From Secundilactobacillus angelensis (GTDB lineage Bacteria; Bacillota; Bacilli; Lactobacillales; Lactobacillaceae), in contig NZ_JAAXLJ010000008.1 in the NCBI RefSeq assembly GCF_012641075.1, positions 1 to 64,000 on the forward strand: 64,000 bases of DNA, read 5' to 3'. Position 1 is the first letter of the stretch; each line of letters opens with the position of its first letter. Shown here piece after piece: positions 36,452 to 47,440 of the stretch. Both the position numbers and the translations under genes were made by a program. The notes beneath the pieces are model-generated. The model was not told where the DNA came from. It made no database searches and was given only the letters and a program-made list of their open reading frames with translations.

Positions 36452-37216
36452 ATGACCTGGGTGACCTTTTTCGGTAATGCTTTAGATCCGAAAGTCGGTG
36501 GGATTGCGTTCTTTGGTATTTTCTTATCATTAGTAGTCTTTCTCATTGGCCAATATTTATTTAAAATTTCAAATGGTTTCTTCTTATTTCAGCCATTATT
36601 CGTTGGTATGGTTCTAGGTATCTTCATTCTCTGGCTAATGTCAAAGTGGTTCGGTGTTTCACTGCCCACCTTCTATCAGGCGGCCTATAAGCCGGGTGGT
36701 GACATTCTATTCTGGTTCTTGAACCCTGCAACCATCGCATTTGCCATTCCGCTGTATCGTCGGAATGACGTTGTTAAAAAATTCTGGTTAGAAATCGTCT
36801 TGTCTCTAATCGTTGGTATGGTGATTTCATTATTCATCATCTACTACGTATCAAAGGGATTAGGCCTCAACAACAAGATTATTTCTTCCATGCTCCCTCA
36901 AGCTGCTACGACAGCGATTGCAATGCCTATTTCCGGAGCGATCGGTGGTGTGCCTGCCGTTACCGCGATGGCATGTATCATCAACGCCGTCCTGATTTAC
37001 GCCTTGGCAGACTTCTTGATTAAGATCTTCCGCTTAAACAGCGACCCAGTTGGTGCTGGTTTAGGTTTAGGTACTGCAGGACACACGGTTGGTTCAGCTA
37101 AAGCCGTTCAACTTGGTTCCATCCAAGGCGCCATGGCTTCAATCGCCGTTGTTGTCATCTCAATCGTGGTCGACATCGTTGTACCACCATTTGCACATAT
37201 GATGGGCTTGTTCTAG
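36452..37216 (+). CDS. LrgB family membrane protein (PftB-like)
   Basis: 254 residues from ATG 36452 (AAAGGA 9 bp upstream; a TTG at 36443 is in frame but lies inside the SD area). Multiple membrane segments and the LrgB hallmark block LPQAATTAIAMPISGAIGGVPAVTA followed by GLGTAGHTVGSAKAVQLGSIQGAMAS. It works with the LrgA-like partner, either in autolysis control or, as in the Bacillus PftAB pair, pyruvate transport. Confidence 0.88.
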   Translation: MTWVTFFGNALDPKVGGIAFFGIFLSLVVFLIGQYLFKISNGFFLFQPLFVGMVLGIFILWLMSKWFGVSLPTFYQAAYKPGGDILFWFLNPATIAFAIPLYRRNDVVKKFWLEIVLSLIVGMVISLFIIYYVSKGLGLNNKIISSMLPQAATTAIAMPISGAIGGVPAVTAMACIINAVLIYALADFLIKIFRLNSDPVGAGLGLGTAGHTVGSAKAVQLGSIQGAMASIAVVVISIVVDIVVPPFAHMMGLF

Positions 37217-37265
37217 ACAAACAGTTTATTTAAAAATTTTTTCTCAACTACAAACTACGTATAGC

Positions 37266-37301
37266 GAAAAACCGTCCAATTCAGTTGGGCGGCTTTTTTA
37301 T
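37266..37301 (+). terminator. Terminator after the lrgAB-like operon
   Basis: 8-bp stem (ccgtccaa / ttgggcgg) with one G-U pair and a 5-base loop, followed by C and six T. Confidence 0.85.
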
Positions 37302-37312
37302 TGCACAAAGTT

Positions 37313-37353
37313 AAAAGGCACATCCCGCATTTGATTAGTAGGATGTGCCTTCA
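37313..37353 (-). terminator. kimA terminator
   Basis: 11-bp perfect stem (aaggcacatcc / ggatgtgcctt) with a 15-base loop, four T on the minus strand, 10 bp past the kimA stop. Confidence 0.75.
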
Positions 37354-37360
37354 TTAATAA

Positions 37361-39196
37361 CTATCTCTTTAGGTGGTAACTATAAGTTGAAACGATGATA
37401 TTTTGACGCGTATTCAAGGCTGAACGAAGCCGTAGTGCGGTTTGGTTATGCAAGACGTTTTGCCAAGGCCGACGTGGAACAAATTGCGGTACCAAGACGG
37501 TAGTGGTAAAGTTTCGCTCGTTAGCGCGCTTAGCAATGACATCGCAGAACCGTAACGTTGGTGTGATGATTGACCGGTACGACGAATGAATATCGACAAA
37601 GCGGACATCAGGAAACTCAACTTTAAATTTCTGTGCAGTCTTGTGCTCCTTACGCGGATTCTCATCGAATGACACGTGCATGGCAATGACATAGTCACCA
37701 ACAGAACGCGCATAGTCAATGGCATGCGCTGTGACCTGTGTCACGTCACTGACCAGGACGATTACCGTTGCGCCATCATAGTGATGGTTGACAGAGTCGC
37801 TATCCTCACTTACCCGCAACTGACGGGCAACGTTGATGTAATGTCTGTGAATCCGGTAAAACATGTAGATTAAAGCAGGCATCACAATCAAGTAAGGCCA
37901 AACGTTGCCAAAATGAAGCAAGAACAAGAAGACCACCAGGGCGAATGAAATAAATGCACCCAAGAAGTTAATGCAGGCCTTCAACCCCCACTTACCTTCA
38001 CGGACTCTAAACCAGTGTCGGATCATACCAGATTGAGACAAGGTGAAGGGTACGAAAACCCCGACAGCATAAAGTGGAATCAACAGGCTAGTCTTACCAT
38101 GGAAGATAATGATTAAGAAAATTGCTCCAACCGCGAGTGAGATAATCCCGTTGGAATAGCCTAACCGATCACCACGATCCAAGTAAGCATGTGGTAAAAA
38201 CTTATCCTTAGCCAGATTGTAAGCTAAGATTGGAAAAGCCGAGAAACCAGTGTTAGCAGCCACTGCCAAAATAGCAGCCGTAGCCAGTTGCAGCAGATAA
38301 TAAATCAGACCGTGACCAAAGATGGCTTGTCCAATTTGTGACAGCACCGTGTTATCAGCCATTGGCCGGATACCAAGGTAGTAACTCAAGAACGTAATCC
38401 CGCCAAAGAAGAAGGCCAGAATCGACGCCATAATTGCCAGAGTTGCACTGGCATTATGACTCTTGGGCTTATGAAAGTTTGGCACCGCGTTACTAATAGC
38501 TTCAACCCCAGTCAGTGAGGAAGAACCACTAGAAAACGCCCGGAAGAACAGTAAGATCGTCATTCCTTGCACTGGTGCGTTAATTGGCGCAGCAGCGTGA
38601 TAAGCGACGTGACCAGTAGCAATCTCAATGATCCCCCAGATAACCATGGCAGAAATCATCAAAATGAAGAAATAAACTGGTAATGTCAGCATGGAAGCAG
38701 ATTCTCGCATGCCCCGAAGGTTGAGTCCCATAATGAGTAACACTAAAATAATTGAAATACCGACTTGATGGGCACTAAGAGCGGGTATCGCGGAAATAAT
38801 AGCATCAGTACCAGAAGTAACAGAAACCGCCACGGTCAACATATAATCGACCAATAGTGAGCCACCAGCAACTAACCCAGCTGGTTGTCCCCAGTTAGTC
38901 GTTGCAACAACGTATGCACCTCCCCCGGATGGGTAGGCGTGAATAATTTGTTGGTATGACAACGTGATAGCGAACAGTAAAATCAGGACCAAGGCGGCAA
39001 CCCAAAGTTGATACATCAGAGCCGCAGCAGAAAGTGTGATTAAAACTGTTGTAATTTGTTCAGTCCCATATGCGACTGAAGATAACGCATCAGAAGAGAG
39101 TAGCGCCAAAGCTTTGAATTTAGTTAAAGCCTGACCACCCTCGTCCGTTGTCTTCAACGGCTTACCAATAAGTAGCCGTTTCAAATAACGCCACAT
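37361..39196 (-). CDS. kimA: KimA-type potassium importer (APC/KUP family)
   Basis: 611 residues, the length of Bacillus KimA (YdaO). Twelve-helix APC transporter core to about residue 450, then a cytosolic C-terminal domain. It follows the Bacillus protein closely: FLIGKPLK-like start (RLLIGKPLKTTDEGGQALTK), ALLSSDALSSVAYGTEQI, YPSGGGAYVV, FSSGSSSLTGVEAISNA, VAANTGFSAFPILAYNLAKDK, LIPLYAVGVFVPFTLSQSGM, HSSYRSI and LHNQTALRLR. KimA is a high-affinity K+/H+ symporter inhibited by c-di-AMP. A generic amino-acid permease label would be less accurate. SD AAAGGAG. No ydaO-type riboswitch is seen upstream. Confidence 0.88.
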   Translation of the reverse strand: MWRYLKRLLIGKPLKTTDEGGQALTKFKALALLSSDALSSVAYGTEQITTVLITLSAAALMYQLWVAALVLILLFAITLSYQQIIHAYPSGGGAYVVATTNWGQPAGLVAGGSLLVDYMLTVAVSVTSGTDAIISAIPALSAHQVGISIILVLLIMGLNLRGMRESASMLTLPVYFFILMISAMVIWGIIEIATGHVAYHAAAPINAPVQGMTILLFFRAFSSGSSSLTGVEAISNAVPNFHKPKSHNASATLAIMASILAFFFGGITFLSYYLGIRPMADNTVLSQIGQAIFGHGLIYYLLQLATAAILAVAANTGFSAFPILAYNLAKDKFLPHAYLDRGDRLGYSNGIISLAVGAIFLIIIFHGKTSLLIPLYAVGVFVPFTLSQSGMIRHWFRVREGKWGLKACINFLGAFISFALVVFLFLLHFGNVWPYLIVMPALIYMFYRIHRHYINVARQLRVSEDSDSVNHHYDGATVIVLVSDVTQVTAHAIDYARSVGDYVIAMHVSFDENPRKEHKTAQKFKVEFPDVRFVDIHSSYRSIITPTLRFCDVIAKRANERNFTTTVLVPQFVPRRPWQNVLHNQTALRLRSALNTRQNIIVSTYSYHLKR

Positions 39197-39274
39197 GATT
39201 TTTTCTCCTTTATCGACGAATAACAGCTATCAACCTGAGATCACAATGGCTGATAGCTCCCTTCGAAAATTGAT
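39197..39274 (-). promoter_or_regulatory. Hairpin in the kimA 5' leader
   Basis: Minus strand AGCTATCA...TGATAGCT, an 8-bp stem (extendable by GCC/GGT) around a loop of about 12 bases, ending roughly 25 bp before the SD. It could modulate translation or mRNA stability. It has no U tract, so it is not a terminator. Confidence 0.45.
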
Positions 39275-39321
39275 ATCTAAAATAAATGAATGCCGCAAAT
39301 GGGTATGCAAAATCAACTGGT

Positions 39322-39351
39322 ATTGTACAACAAATTATCTCATGAAAGCAA
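39322..39351 (-). promoter_or_regulatory. kimA promoter
   Basis: Minus strand: -35 TTGCTT (39351-39346), 18-bp spacer, -10 TACAAT (39327-39322). It predicts a leader of about 120 bases. Confidence 0.55.
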
Positions 39352-39434
39352 GCTGATATCATGCAATCCAAAATAGTTAACGAGCTCCCTCTAGTGTACT
39401 AGTTTTTCCAACAAATTACTGGTTTATTTTAAAC

Positions 39435-39479
39435 AAAAGAAGCATCCGCAATTTGTTATCAATTGCAGATGCTTCTTTT
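39435..39479 (-). terminator. groESL terminator
   Basis: 19-bp stem with one mismatch (aaaagaagcatc... / ...gatgcttctttt), loop of 7 bases, TTTTG after it on the minus strand. Confidence 0.85.
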
Positions 39480-39514
39480 AAATTCATTTGAAATCACTAG
39501 CGGTTAAGCTAAGT

Positions 39515-41140
<1,626 letters not shown>

Positions 41141-41194
41141 TTACCTTCACCTCATAAATTTTATTGTTAAAAGATTTAGCCTAGTTGCATCTGA

Positions 41195-41479
41195 CTAGTC
41201 GACGATTGCGACAAGGTCCTTTTCGTGAACAACTAGATATGAGTCACCGTTATACTTAACTTCAGTACCTGAGTATTTATCAAATAAGACAGTGTCGCCT
41301 TCTTTAACACTTGGCGCAACCTTTTCACCATTGTCAAGCACACGGCCACTACCTACGGCAACAACCTTACCAGTTTGTGGTTTTTCCTGAGCATTACTTG
41401 CTAGTACGATACCACCAACAGTTTGTTCTTCTTCTTCTTGTGCTTGTAAAATTACACGGTCTCCTAATGGTTTTAACAC
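41195..41479 (-). CDS. groES: Co-chaperonin GroES
   Basis: 94 residues from GTG 41479, which gives [11 protein letters not shown] and has GGAGG 8 bp upstream; the longer frame to 41524 would run through the CIRCE element and is not credible. Heptameric lid for GroEL. Mobile-loop region ([21 protein letters not shown]) is present. Confidence 0.97.
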   Translation of the reverse strand: MLKPLGDRVILQAQEEEEQTVGGIVLASNAQEKPQTGKVVAVGSGRVLDNGEKVAPSVKEGDTVLFDKYSGTEVKYNGDSYLVVHEKDLVAIVD

Positions 41480-41504
41480 TTGAATCCCTCCAATAAATAT
41501 AAGT

Positions 41505-41540
41505 TTAGCACTCTTAGCACTCATCTAACACAAGTGCTAA
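41505..41540. promoter_or_regulatory. CIRCE operator (HrcA) with an extra half-site
   Basis: 41514-41540 is TTAGCACTC, nine bases, AAGTGCTAA: a CIRCE with one mismatch in the second arm. A further perfect TTAGCACTC abuts it at 41505-41513, giving three half-sites. It sits just downstream of the groES -10. Confidence 0.93.
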
Positions 41541-41551
41541 TCACAACTAAT

Positions 41552-41580
41552 ACTATAAAATTATTCCCACTCAAATGCAA
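41552..41580 (-). promoter_or_regulatory. groESL promoter
   Basis: Minus strand: -35 TTGCAT (41580-41575), 17-bp spacer, -10 TATAGT (41557-41552). The expected start site is adjacent to the CIRCE element. Confidence 0.8.
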
Positions 41581-41632
41581 GCCATTTACCTAAAAAAACG
41601 CTGATTTACTAAAATTAAAAATTAAACTCAAC

Positions 41633-41671
41633 AAAAAAAGCTCAACACCAGTAATTTCACTGGCATTAAGC
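41633..41671 (-). terminator. rex terminator
   Basis: 13-bp stem with three G-U pairs and a 6-base loop, followed on the minus strand by seven T, 14 bp past the rex stop. Confidence 0.85.
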
Positions 41672-41684
41672 CTCAACTAAACAA

Positions 41685-42323
41685 CTATTCTGCTTCATTG
41701 TAATGATCCAAGAAATAAATCAAGGTTTGTAATTCATTGGTCAAATCAACGTTTTGAACCCGCACGTGTGATGGCACTGAAATCCGCAAAGGTGTGAAGT
41801 TAAGAATTCCTTGGACACCACCAGCAATTGCGTCATCAGTCACGTTTTGAGCCACAGATTCAGGTACGGTCAAAATAACAATTTTGATCTGCTGATCCTC
41901 AAGCTGCTTACGTAACTCTGACATTGGATAAATTGGAACCCCACTTTGGACGGTATTCGCCAAATCGGGACGGACATCAAAGGCAGCACTGATTCGAACG
42001 TTACTGTTTTGGTGGAAATTAAAGTTTAATAACGCGTTCCCTAAATTACCCACACCAATTAAAGCAGCGTTGGTCAGCTTATCCTGATTTAAGATCTTCT
42101 TGAAAAACTTTAATAGACTGTCCACGTCATAACCATAACCCCGTTTGCCCAAAGCACCGAAGTATGAAAAATCACGGCGAATTGTGGCCGAGTCCACTTT
42201 AACTGCATCTGATAGTTCCGTGGATGACACCCGATTTTTATCGGCATCGTGTAAGATATTTAGGTAACGGTAATAAATCGGCAAGCGTTTTGCCGTGGCC
42301 TTTGGAATTTTTGTTTCTGCCAA
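41685..42323 (-). CDS. rex: Redox-sensing transcriptional repressor Rex
   Basis: 212 residues from TTG 42323, which has AGGAGG 8 bp upstream and gives (M)[20 protein letters not shown], the usual start; the longer frame is non-conserved. N-terminal winged helix (DNA reading) to about residue 80, then a Rossmann domain with [10 protein letters not shown] binding NAD(H). Senses NADH/NAD+ and represses fermentative and redox genes. Commonly next to groESL in lactobacilli. Confidence 0.95.
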   Translation of the reverse strand: MAETKIPKATAKRLPIYYRYLNILHDADKNRVSSTELSDAVKVDSATIRRDFSYFGALGKRGYGYDVDSLLKFFKKILNQDKLTNAALIGVGNLGNALLNFNFHQNSNVRISAAFDVRPDLANTVQSGVPIYPMSELRKQLEDQQIKIVILTVPESVAQNVTDDAIAGGVQGILNFTPLRISVPSHVRVQNVDLTNELQTLIYFLDHYNEAE

Positions 42324-42573
42324 TTTCTTTTCCTCCTTGTGAATTTTTCTGATTAAAAACAACTTAAAAGACGAACTTTTTAACCATTAAAATCATTGTA
42401 ATTTGATATAGTAAACAAGCTTGTGAAAACCTCATTCTCGTTAATTGTAGCATAAAGGGTCGATTTGTGAAATAAATTTCAATAAAAAATCAATGAACAT
42501 TCCGCTCTACCCTATCAGATTCTCACTAATTAATGGTAGAATAGTTTCACAATAGAAAGGTAGCTGATACGAC
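42324..42573. other. Divergent spacer rex / ABC-F
   Basis: 250 bp. A partial Rex-operator-like sequence, TTGTGA-6 bases-TTTCAA, lies at 42465-42482 (full operator: TTGTGA-6-TCACAA). TAGAAT at 42537-42542 may be the -10 of the ABC-F gene. No coding frame is convincing. Confidence 0.35.
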
Positions 42574-44532
42574 ATGTTATTACAGGTCCAGCAAGTAACA
42601 CGCCGATTCGGCGCGGATACGCTTTTTGACAATGTCAGCCTAGACGTGCCTGAACACGGCCGAGTTGCGTTGGTCGGTCGAAATGGTGCTGGCAAGTCAA
42701 CCCTCATCCGAATGATTACGGGAATCGATGCCCCAGATGAAGGCCAGATCATTTATAAAAAGGGAATGACCATGGGTTATTTAGCCCAAGATACTGGCCT
42801 TGATTCTGACAAATCCATCTGGGAAGAAATGGCCAGCGTTTTCAAAGATCTTCAGGACCAAGAAGAAGAACTGCACCGCATGGAAGAGCGAATGAGTGAC
42901 CCAGAAGTGATTAATGATCAACAAGCATTTGATCAGCTTTCTAAAACCTATGATCAACGACAAACTGCCTTCAAGAACAATAACGGTTATGGTTATCGGG
43001 CTGAAATTCGCGGCGTGCTTCACGGTTTTGAATTTGGTGAAGAAGATTACGACCGCTCAATCAATGAATTGTCTGGTGGTCAAAAAACACAACTGGCTTT
43101 AGCCAAATTGCTGCTTGAGAAACGTGACCTCCTAGTATTGGACGAACCGACTAACCACTTGGACGTGGAAACGTTGACCTGGCTTGAGGGTTACATTCAG
43201 TCTTATAAAGGGGCACTATTGATCGTGTCTCATGACCGTTACTTCCTTGATAAGCTAGTGAGCGAAGTTTACGAAATGGCTATGGGTACTGTCACTCATT
43301 TTCACGGTAACTATTCTGCCTATGTTACCCAAAAAGCGGCTCAGTTGCAACGCCAGTGGAAAGAATATGACAAACAACAGCATAAAATTTCACAGTTAGA
43401 GGACTTTGTTAACCGTAACATCGTCCGTGCCTCCACCACCAAACGGGCTCAGGCAAGAAGAAAACAACTGGCAAAGATGAGCCGAATCGAACGCCCTGAG
43501 TCGGATGATAAGGTCGCCCACTTTGCCTTTACCCCCCACCGTCAAAGCGGCAACATTGTTTTAACCGTGAAGGATTTGGCTGTTGGGTATGATCCGAATA
43601 AAGTGTTAGCAAAACCCGTTAATATCGATATCAAAAAGCACCAGGCCATTGCCATTGTGGGGCCTAACGGTGTGGGCAAATCAACTCTGCTAAAAACAAT
43701 TCTAGGAAAAATTCCTGCGTTAGCGGGTAGTGTGACGTTTGGTACCGGCGTTGATACTGGGTATTACGATCAAGAGCAGAAGTCCCTGCATAGCAATAAA
43801 ACAGTCCTAGCAGAGCTTTGGGACGATCATCCAACCACCCCTGAAAAAGACATCCGCACTATCCTTGGCAGTTTTCTTTTTACTGGCGAAGACGTGGATA
43901 AGCTGGTGCATAGTCTCAGTGGTGGTGAGAAAGCGCGGTTGTTGCTGACTAAGTTGGCGATGAAACACGACAACTTCTTAATCTTAGACGAACCCACCAA
44001 CCACTTGGACATCGACAGCCGTCAAGTGCTAGAAAATACGCTTAATGATTTTGACGGCACGATCCTGTTTGTTTCTCATGACCGGTACTTTATTAACCAA
44101 GTTGCAACTTCAGTGGTGGAGTTATCGGCTGAGGGCTCGGAACTCTTCCTTGGTGATTACGACTACTTCATTGAAAAGAAGCAGGAACAGGCTGCTGTGG
44201 CGGAGAAGCTGCAAGAAGAGGCACTGGAAAAGGACCCTAGCCTTGCAGTAAAGCCTGTTAGTCAAAAGAAACAGAGTTATCAGCAGTCAAAGGAACGTCA
44301 AAAACAGGAACGTAAGCTGACTCGTCAAGTTGAAACACTGGAACAGCAGCTAACGGATCTGACTGATCAAAAGAGTCAGATTGAAACCACCATGACAAAG
44401 CCAGAGATTTTCTCAGATCAGGCTAAAATGGCAACGTTACAGCAACAACTAGCCGAAATTACCGACCAAATTGAAACCACCGAAAATGATTGGGAAGACG
44501 CTTCCCTGGCGTTAGAAGATTTGTCGGAATAA
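42574..44532 (+). CDS. ABC-F family ATPase (YdiF-like)
   Basis: 652 residues; GAAAGG upstream. Two soluble ABC modules (Walker A GRNGAGKST and GPNGVGKST; signatures LSGGQKTQ and LSGGEKAR; Walker B LVLDEPTNHLD and LILDEPTNHLD) joined by a charged P-site-type linker (about 245-310), and a C-terminal coiled coil from about 560. There are no membrane helices. ABC-F proteins act on stalled ribosomes. The length and C-terminal coiled coil match Bacillus YdiF rather than antibiotic-resistance ABC-Fs; a resistance role is not indicated by context. Confidence 0.9.
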   Translation: MLLQVQQVTRRFGADTLFDNVSLDVPEHGRVALVGRNGAGKSTLIRMITGIDAPDEGQIIYKKGMTMGYLAQDTGLDSDKSIWEEMASVFKDLQDQEEELHRMEERMSDPEVINDQQAFDQLSKTYDQRQTAFKNNNGYGYRAEIRGVLHGFEFGEEDYDRSINELSGGQKTQLALAKLLLEKRDLLVLDEPTNHLDVETLTWLEGYIQSYKGALLIVSHDRYFLDKLVSEVYEMAMGTVTHFHGNYSAYVTQKAAQLQRQWKEYDKQQHKISQLEDFVNRNIVRASTTKRAQARRKQLAKMSRIERPESDDKVAHFAFTPHRQSGNIVLTVKDLAVGYDPNKVLAKPVNIDIKKHQAIAIVGPNGVGKSTLLKTILGKIPALAGSVTFGTGVDTGYYDQEQKSLHSNKTVLAELWDDHPTTPEKDIRTILGSFLFTGEDVDKLVHSLSGGEKARLLLTKLAMKHDNFLILDEPTNHLDIDSRQVLENTLNDFDGTILFVSHDRYFINQVATSVVELSAEGSELFLGDYDYFIEKKQEQAAVAEKLQEEALEKDPSLAVKPVSQKKQSYQQSKERQKQERKLTRQVETLEQQLTDLTDQKSQIETTMTKPEIFSDQAKMATLQQQLAEITDQIETTENDWEDASLALEDLSE

Positions 44533-44577
44533 AAAAATAATCGCAACCCGAAATTCTCGGAGTTGCGATTATTTTTA
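44533..44577. terminator. Bidirectional terminator between ABC-F gene and tsaD
   Basis: 15-bp perfect stem (aaaaataatcgcaac / gttgcgattattttt) with a 14-base loop, between convergent genes. Confidence 0.85.
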
Positions 44578-44594
44578 TTTTCGTCAATGATTCG

Positions 44595-45617
44595 CTATGA
44601 GGCTATCCAATCAAATTCAAGGCTAGGATCAGCGTTTAAACTCATATCACCGAATTGTTTTAACTGGTAACCCACGTAGCCCGCAGCCCCAATCATAGCA
44701 GCATTATCGCCACAGAGCTTGAGGGGTGCTTTGATAAAATCAACGTTTTCAAATGCTTTTAATTCTGAATCCAGTCGGTCACGCAACCCTTGATTAGCGG
44801 CAACACCACCGGCTAAAATTAATTGCTTAACCGGATAAGCATCCAGTGCACGAACTGTTTTGTCGGCAAGAACATCCACCACCGCTTGTTGAAAACTAGC
44901 AGCTAAATCCTCGCGATTGAGCGTTTCCCCAATTTGATCTGCATGGTGAACCGTGTTGATGAAGGCACTCTTTAAACCACTAAAGCTGAAGTCGAATGAG
45001 TCGGAATCGTCCATCGCCCGCGGAAAGTTGAAAGCATCTTTGCCCAAATGAGCCAGTCGATCAACTTCTTTACCAGCAGGATAGTTGATACCCAGCACCC
45101 GACCAATTTTATCATAAGCTTCTCCAGCTGCATCATCACGGGTCTCCCCAATGATTTCAAACTGTCCTGGTCCCGCCAAGTAGACGAGCTCAGTATGGCC
45201 GCCAGAAACTAAAAGCGCCAACGCTGGAAACTCGATTGGCTTGACGTAGCGGGCGGCGTAAATATGACCGGCCATATGGTTGACTGGGATCAATGGTAAA
45301 TCATGTGCGTATGCCACCGTTTTAGCGGCAGTAACACCGATTAACAGTGCCCCAACCAATCCCGGGCCATAGGTAACCGCCACGGCTGATAAGTCGTCGT
45401 AAGTCACTGAAGCCTCCGACATCGCCAAATCAATACAATCGGTAATTTGTTCAATATGATGACGACTGGCAACTTCGGGCACCACACCGCCAAATCGCTG
45501 ATGACTTTTTATTTGAGTCGCAACAATGTTTGAAAGAATTTTTTCACCATTTTCAATCACTGCCACACTGGTCTCGTCACAACTTGACTCGAAGGCCAAG
45601 ATTAAATGTCGTTCCAC
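44595..45617 (-). CDS. tsaD: tRNA N6-adenosine threonylcarbamoyltransferase TsaD
   Basis: 340 residues. Transfers threonylcarbamoyl to A37 of ANN-decoding tRNAs with TsaB and TsaE. ASKHA fold with metal-binding HMAGHIYA, phosphate motif [12 protein letters not shown] near the N-terminus and VSGGHTELV. It starts 4 bp after the second rimI. tsaB is three genes upstream in the same operon, so two t6A components are co-expressed. Confidence 0.97.
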   Translation of the reverse strand: MERHLILAFESSCDETSVAVIENGEKILSNIVATQIKSHQRFGGVVPEVASRHHIEQITDCIDLAMSEASVTYDDLSAVAVTYGPGLVGALLIGVTAAKTVAYAHDLPLIPVNHMAGHIYAARYVKPIEFPALALLVSGGHTELVYLAGPGQFEIIGETRDDAAGEAYDKIGRVLGINYPAGKEVDRLAHLGKDAFNFPRAMDDSDSFDFSFSGLKSAFINTVHHADQIGETLNREDLAASFQQAVVDVLADKTVRALDAYPVKQLILAGGVAANQGLRDRLDSELKAFENVDFIKAPLKLCGDNAAMIGAAGYVGYQLKQFGDMSLNADPSLEFDWIAS

Positions 45618-45621
45618 GTTC

Positions 45622-46095
45622 TTACTCTCCCTTCGCGTCCGATACGCTAAGTTTCATTAAAATTGCATCTTCATCTGGATTAGTATAGTAAGCTTTACGC
45701 ACGTTAACAGCAACAAAGCCCGCCCGCTGGTAAAGGTGCCTAGCAGCGACATTAGATTCTCGCACTTCTAGGAACACCTGCGTATCAGTTGGCAACGACG
45801 AAATCAAAGTGTGCAAAAGAGACATTGCACGCCCTTCTCGTTGATGGGCTGGATCCACTGCAACCCCCGTGATATCAACTTGATCCAGCACTTTAATCGC
45901 ACCGACGTAACCGATTAAACGGTCACCCTCATAAATCACGGTATAAAGCCTGTGAGCAGCAGACATATCGGCTTGAAAGTCGGCCATAGTCCATGCGGTT
46001 CCGGTTGAGTAAGCCCGCTCAGCAATTCGTGCGCAGGCTTTAACCAACGGGCCTAATTCAGATTTAGAGACAATTCGGACTTTAAGATTCTGCAT
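45622..46095 (-). CDS. RimI-like GNAT acetyltransferase (second copy)
   Basis: 157 residues from ATG 46095 (GGAG 9 bp upstream); it overlaps the previous gene by 14 bp. GNAT fold with the acetyl-CoA loop [14 protein letters not shown] and [19 protein letters not shown]. It is one of two adjacent RimI-like genes. Here the loop is QREGRA rather than (Q/R)xxGxG, so substrate or activity may differ from the true RimI. Confidence 0.85.
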   Translation of the reverse strand: MQNLKVRIVSKSELGPLVKACARIAERAYSTGTAWTMADFQADMSAAHRLYTVIYEGDRLIGYVGAIKVLDQVDITGVAVDPAHQREGRAMSLLHTLISSLPTDTQVFLEVRESNVAARHLYQRAGFVAVNVRKAYYTNPDEDAILMKLSVSDAKGE

Positions 46096-46666
46096 CGTCA
46101 GAATCTCCAATGGTGATTACCATATCAACCGCGTCTTCATGGTCGCCAAAATAGTACCCCTTCTTGATACCAGCTTTTTCAAACCCCAAGTCCTGGTACA
46201 AAGCCTGAGCCCGCACGTTGCTCAATCGAACCTCCAGAGAAACTTGATTCAGCTCCAATTGACGAGCCTTTTTGATCATTACCGCAATCAAAAAATGTCC
46301 AAGGCCACGATTTTGATAGTCTGGTACGACAGCAATATTAGTGATATGAGCATCACTTTTAGCTTCATTAAAAGTGCACCCAATAAACGCCAGCAAACGG
46401 TCGTGACGTCTTAAAACCAAGTATAATCGGTCAGTTCCGTGCCGCAGTTCACTGGCAAAAGCAGCGGAATCCCACGGCGTTTTGCCACCATAAACGGCGC
46501 GTTCAATCCCCAACATTTCTGGAATATCAGTAAATTGAGCCTTAGCTAAAAAATAAGCAACGTTTTGGATTTGAACTTCGTGATTTTTAATGTCTAAAAT
46601 ATCTTGAAACCTAGTATCTTGAATCTGAAATAATTGCTGATACCAGTTTTTAAACTTTTTCAACAT
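46082..46666 (-). CDS. rimI: Ribosomal-protein S18-alanine N-acetyltransferase RimI
   Basis: 194 residues. Acetylates the N-terminal alanine of S18. GNAT features: acetyl-CoA loop QNRGLGHFLI, VSLEVRLSNVRAQALYQDLGFEKAGIKKGYY with the catalytic-region Tyr near the end. About 40 residues longer than typical RimI at the N-terminus. ATG overlaps the tsaB end by 17 bp. The tsaB-rimI-tsaD order is the usual one. Confidence 0.93.
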   Translation of the reverse strand: MLKKFKNWYQQLFQIQDTRFQDILDIKNHEVQIQNVAYFLAKAQFTDIPEMLGIERAVYGGKTPWDSAAFASELRHGTDRLYLVLRRHDRLLAFIGCTFNEAKSDAHITNIAVVPDYQNRGLGHFLIAVMIKKARQLELNQVSLEVRLSNVRAQALYQDLGFEKAGIKKGYYFGDHEDAVDMVITIGDSDDAES

Positions 46667-47372
46667 AGTCGCTACTATCCTCTTCTGGATGTTGTTTTTG
46701 CCAATCAGCCTCAGCCTTGGTCAACCGCAAGTAGCGTGGCACAAAACTGTTAACATCACTTACTGGTGTCTCCCGCTGGCCAAGCCGACCTAATTGAACC
46801 GCACTTGGCAGACTCAACTCAATTGGATACTCAATAAAGTTTGCCTCAAGAGCTGTCTTCAAGCGTTCAGTGAACGAATCAAGATCACCTAGCACAACGA
46901 TTGGTTCTGATAAAGCTTTGAGTTGAGGCAACAATTTTTCAAAGGCGATGTGCTGATCTTTAATAACAGAAACCGGCACCCCGTTTTCAATCCGGTAAAC
47001 ACCAGCAAAAACGTTGTCATTACGTCCATCAAATAGCACTGCCACCAGTTGGGGTTCATTAATAATATTGGCAGCAATCGTTGCCAAACTCGAAACACCG
47101 ACCAATTCAATTGCCAAAGTATCGGCCAGTGTTTTGGCTGTGGTGACACCAATTCTCAATCCCGTATAGGAGCCAGGACCATCGGCTACAATCACCCGAT
47201 CCAAATCAGCCGGCTTTAACTTAGCTGCCGACATCGCACTTTGGATAATTGGTAATAGTTGGGTTGCGTGCTTCTTTGTCGTGGTCACCGTAGTCGTTGC
47301 TAAAACCTGGTCATCTAACATCACCGCTACACTTAGGGTTTGATTAGACGTGTCTAGCGCCAGTATTTTCAT
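46650..47372 (-). CDS. tsaB: tRNA threonylcarbamoyladenosine biosynthesis protein TsaB
   Basis: 240 residues. Non-catalytic scaffold that pairs with TsaD. ILALDTSNQTLSVAV at the start and GPGSYTGLRIGVTTAKTLA at about 70-88 are diagnostic. It starts 68 bp after the thioesterase gene. Confidence 0.96.
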   Translation of the reverse strand: MKILALDTSNQTLSVAVMLDDQVLATTTVTTTKKHATQLLPIIQSAMSAAKLKPADLDRVIVADGPGSYTGLRIGVTTAKTLADTLAIELVGVSSLATIAANIINEPQLVAVLFDGRNDNVFAGVYRIENGVPVSVIKDQHIAFEKLLPQLKALSEPIVVLGDLDSFTERLKTALEANFIEYPIELSLPSAVQLGRLGQRETPVSDVNSFVPRYLRLTKAEADWQKQHPEEDSSDYVEKV

Positions 47373-47440
47373 ATCGTTTCAATACCTCTTTTTCCAATTC
47401 TTCAGCCATCATCATACACCTATGCCCAAGTGTCTGCCAC

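Noticed and set aside
39197-39514. ydaO-type c-di-AMP riboswitch before kimA
   Set aside because: I looked for its conserved purine-rich cores and did not see them; only a simple hairpin and a terminator of groESL are present.
42465-42482. Rex operator between rex and the ABC-F gene
   Set aside because: One half matches TTGTGA but the other arm has two mismatches; kept only as a note in the spacer entry.
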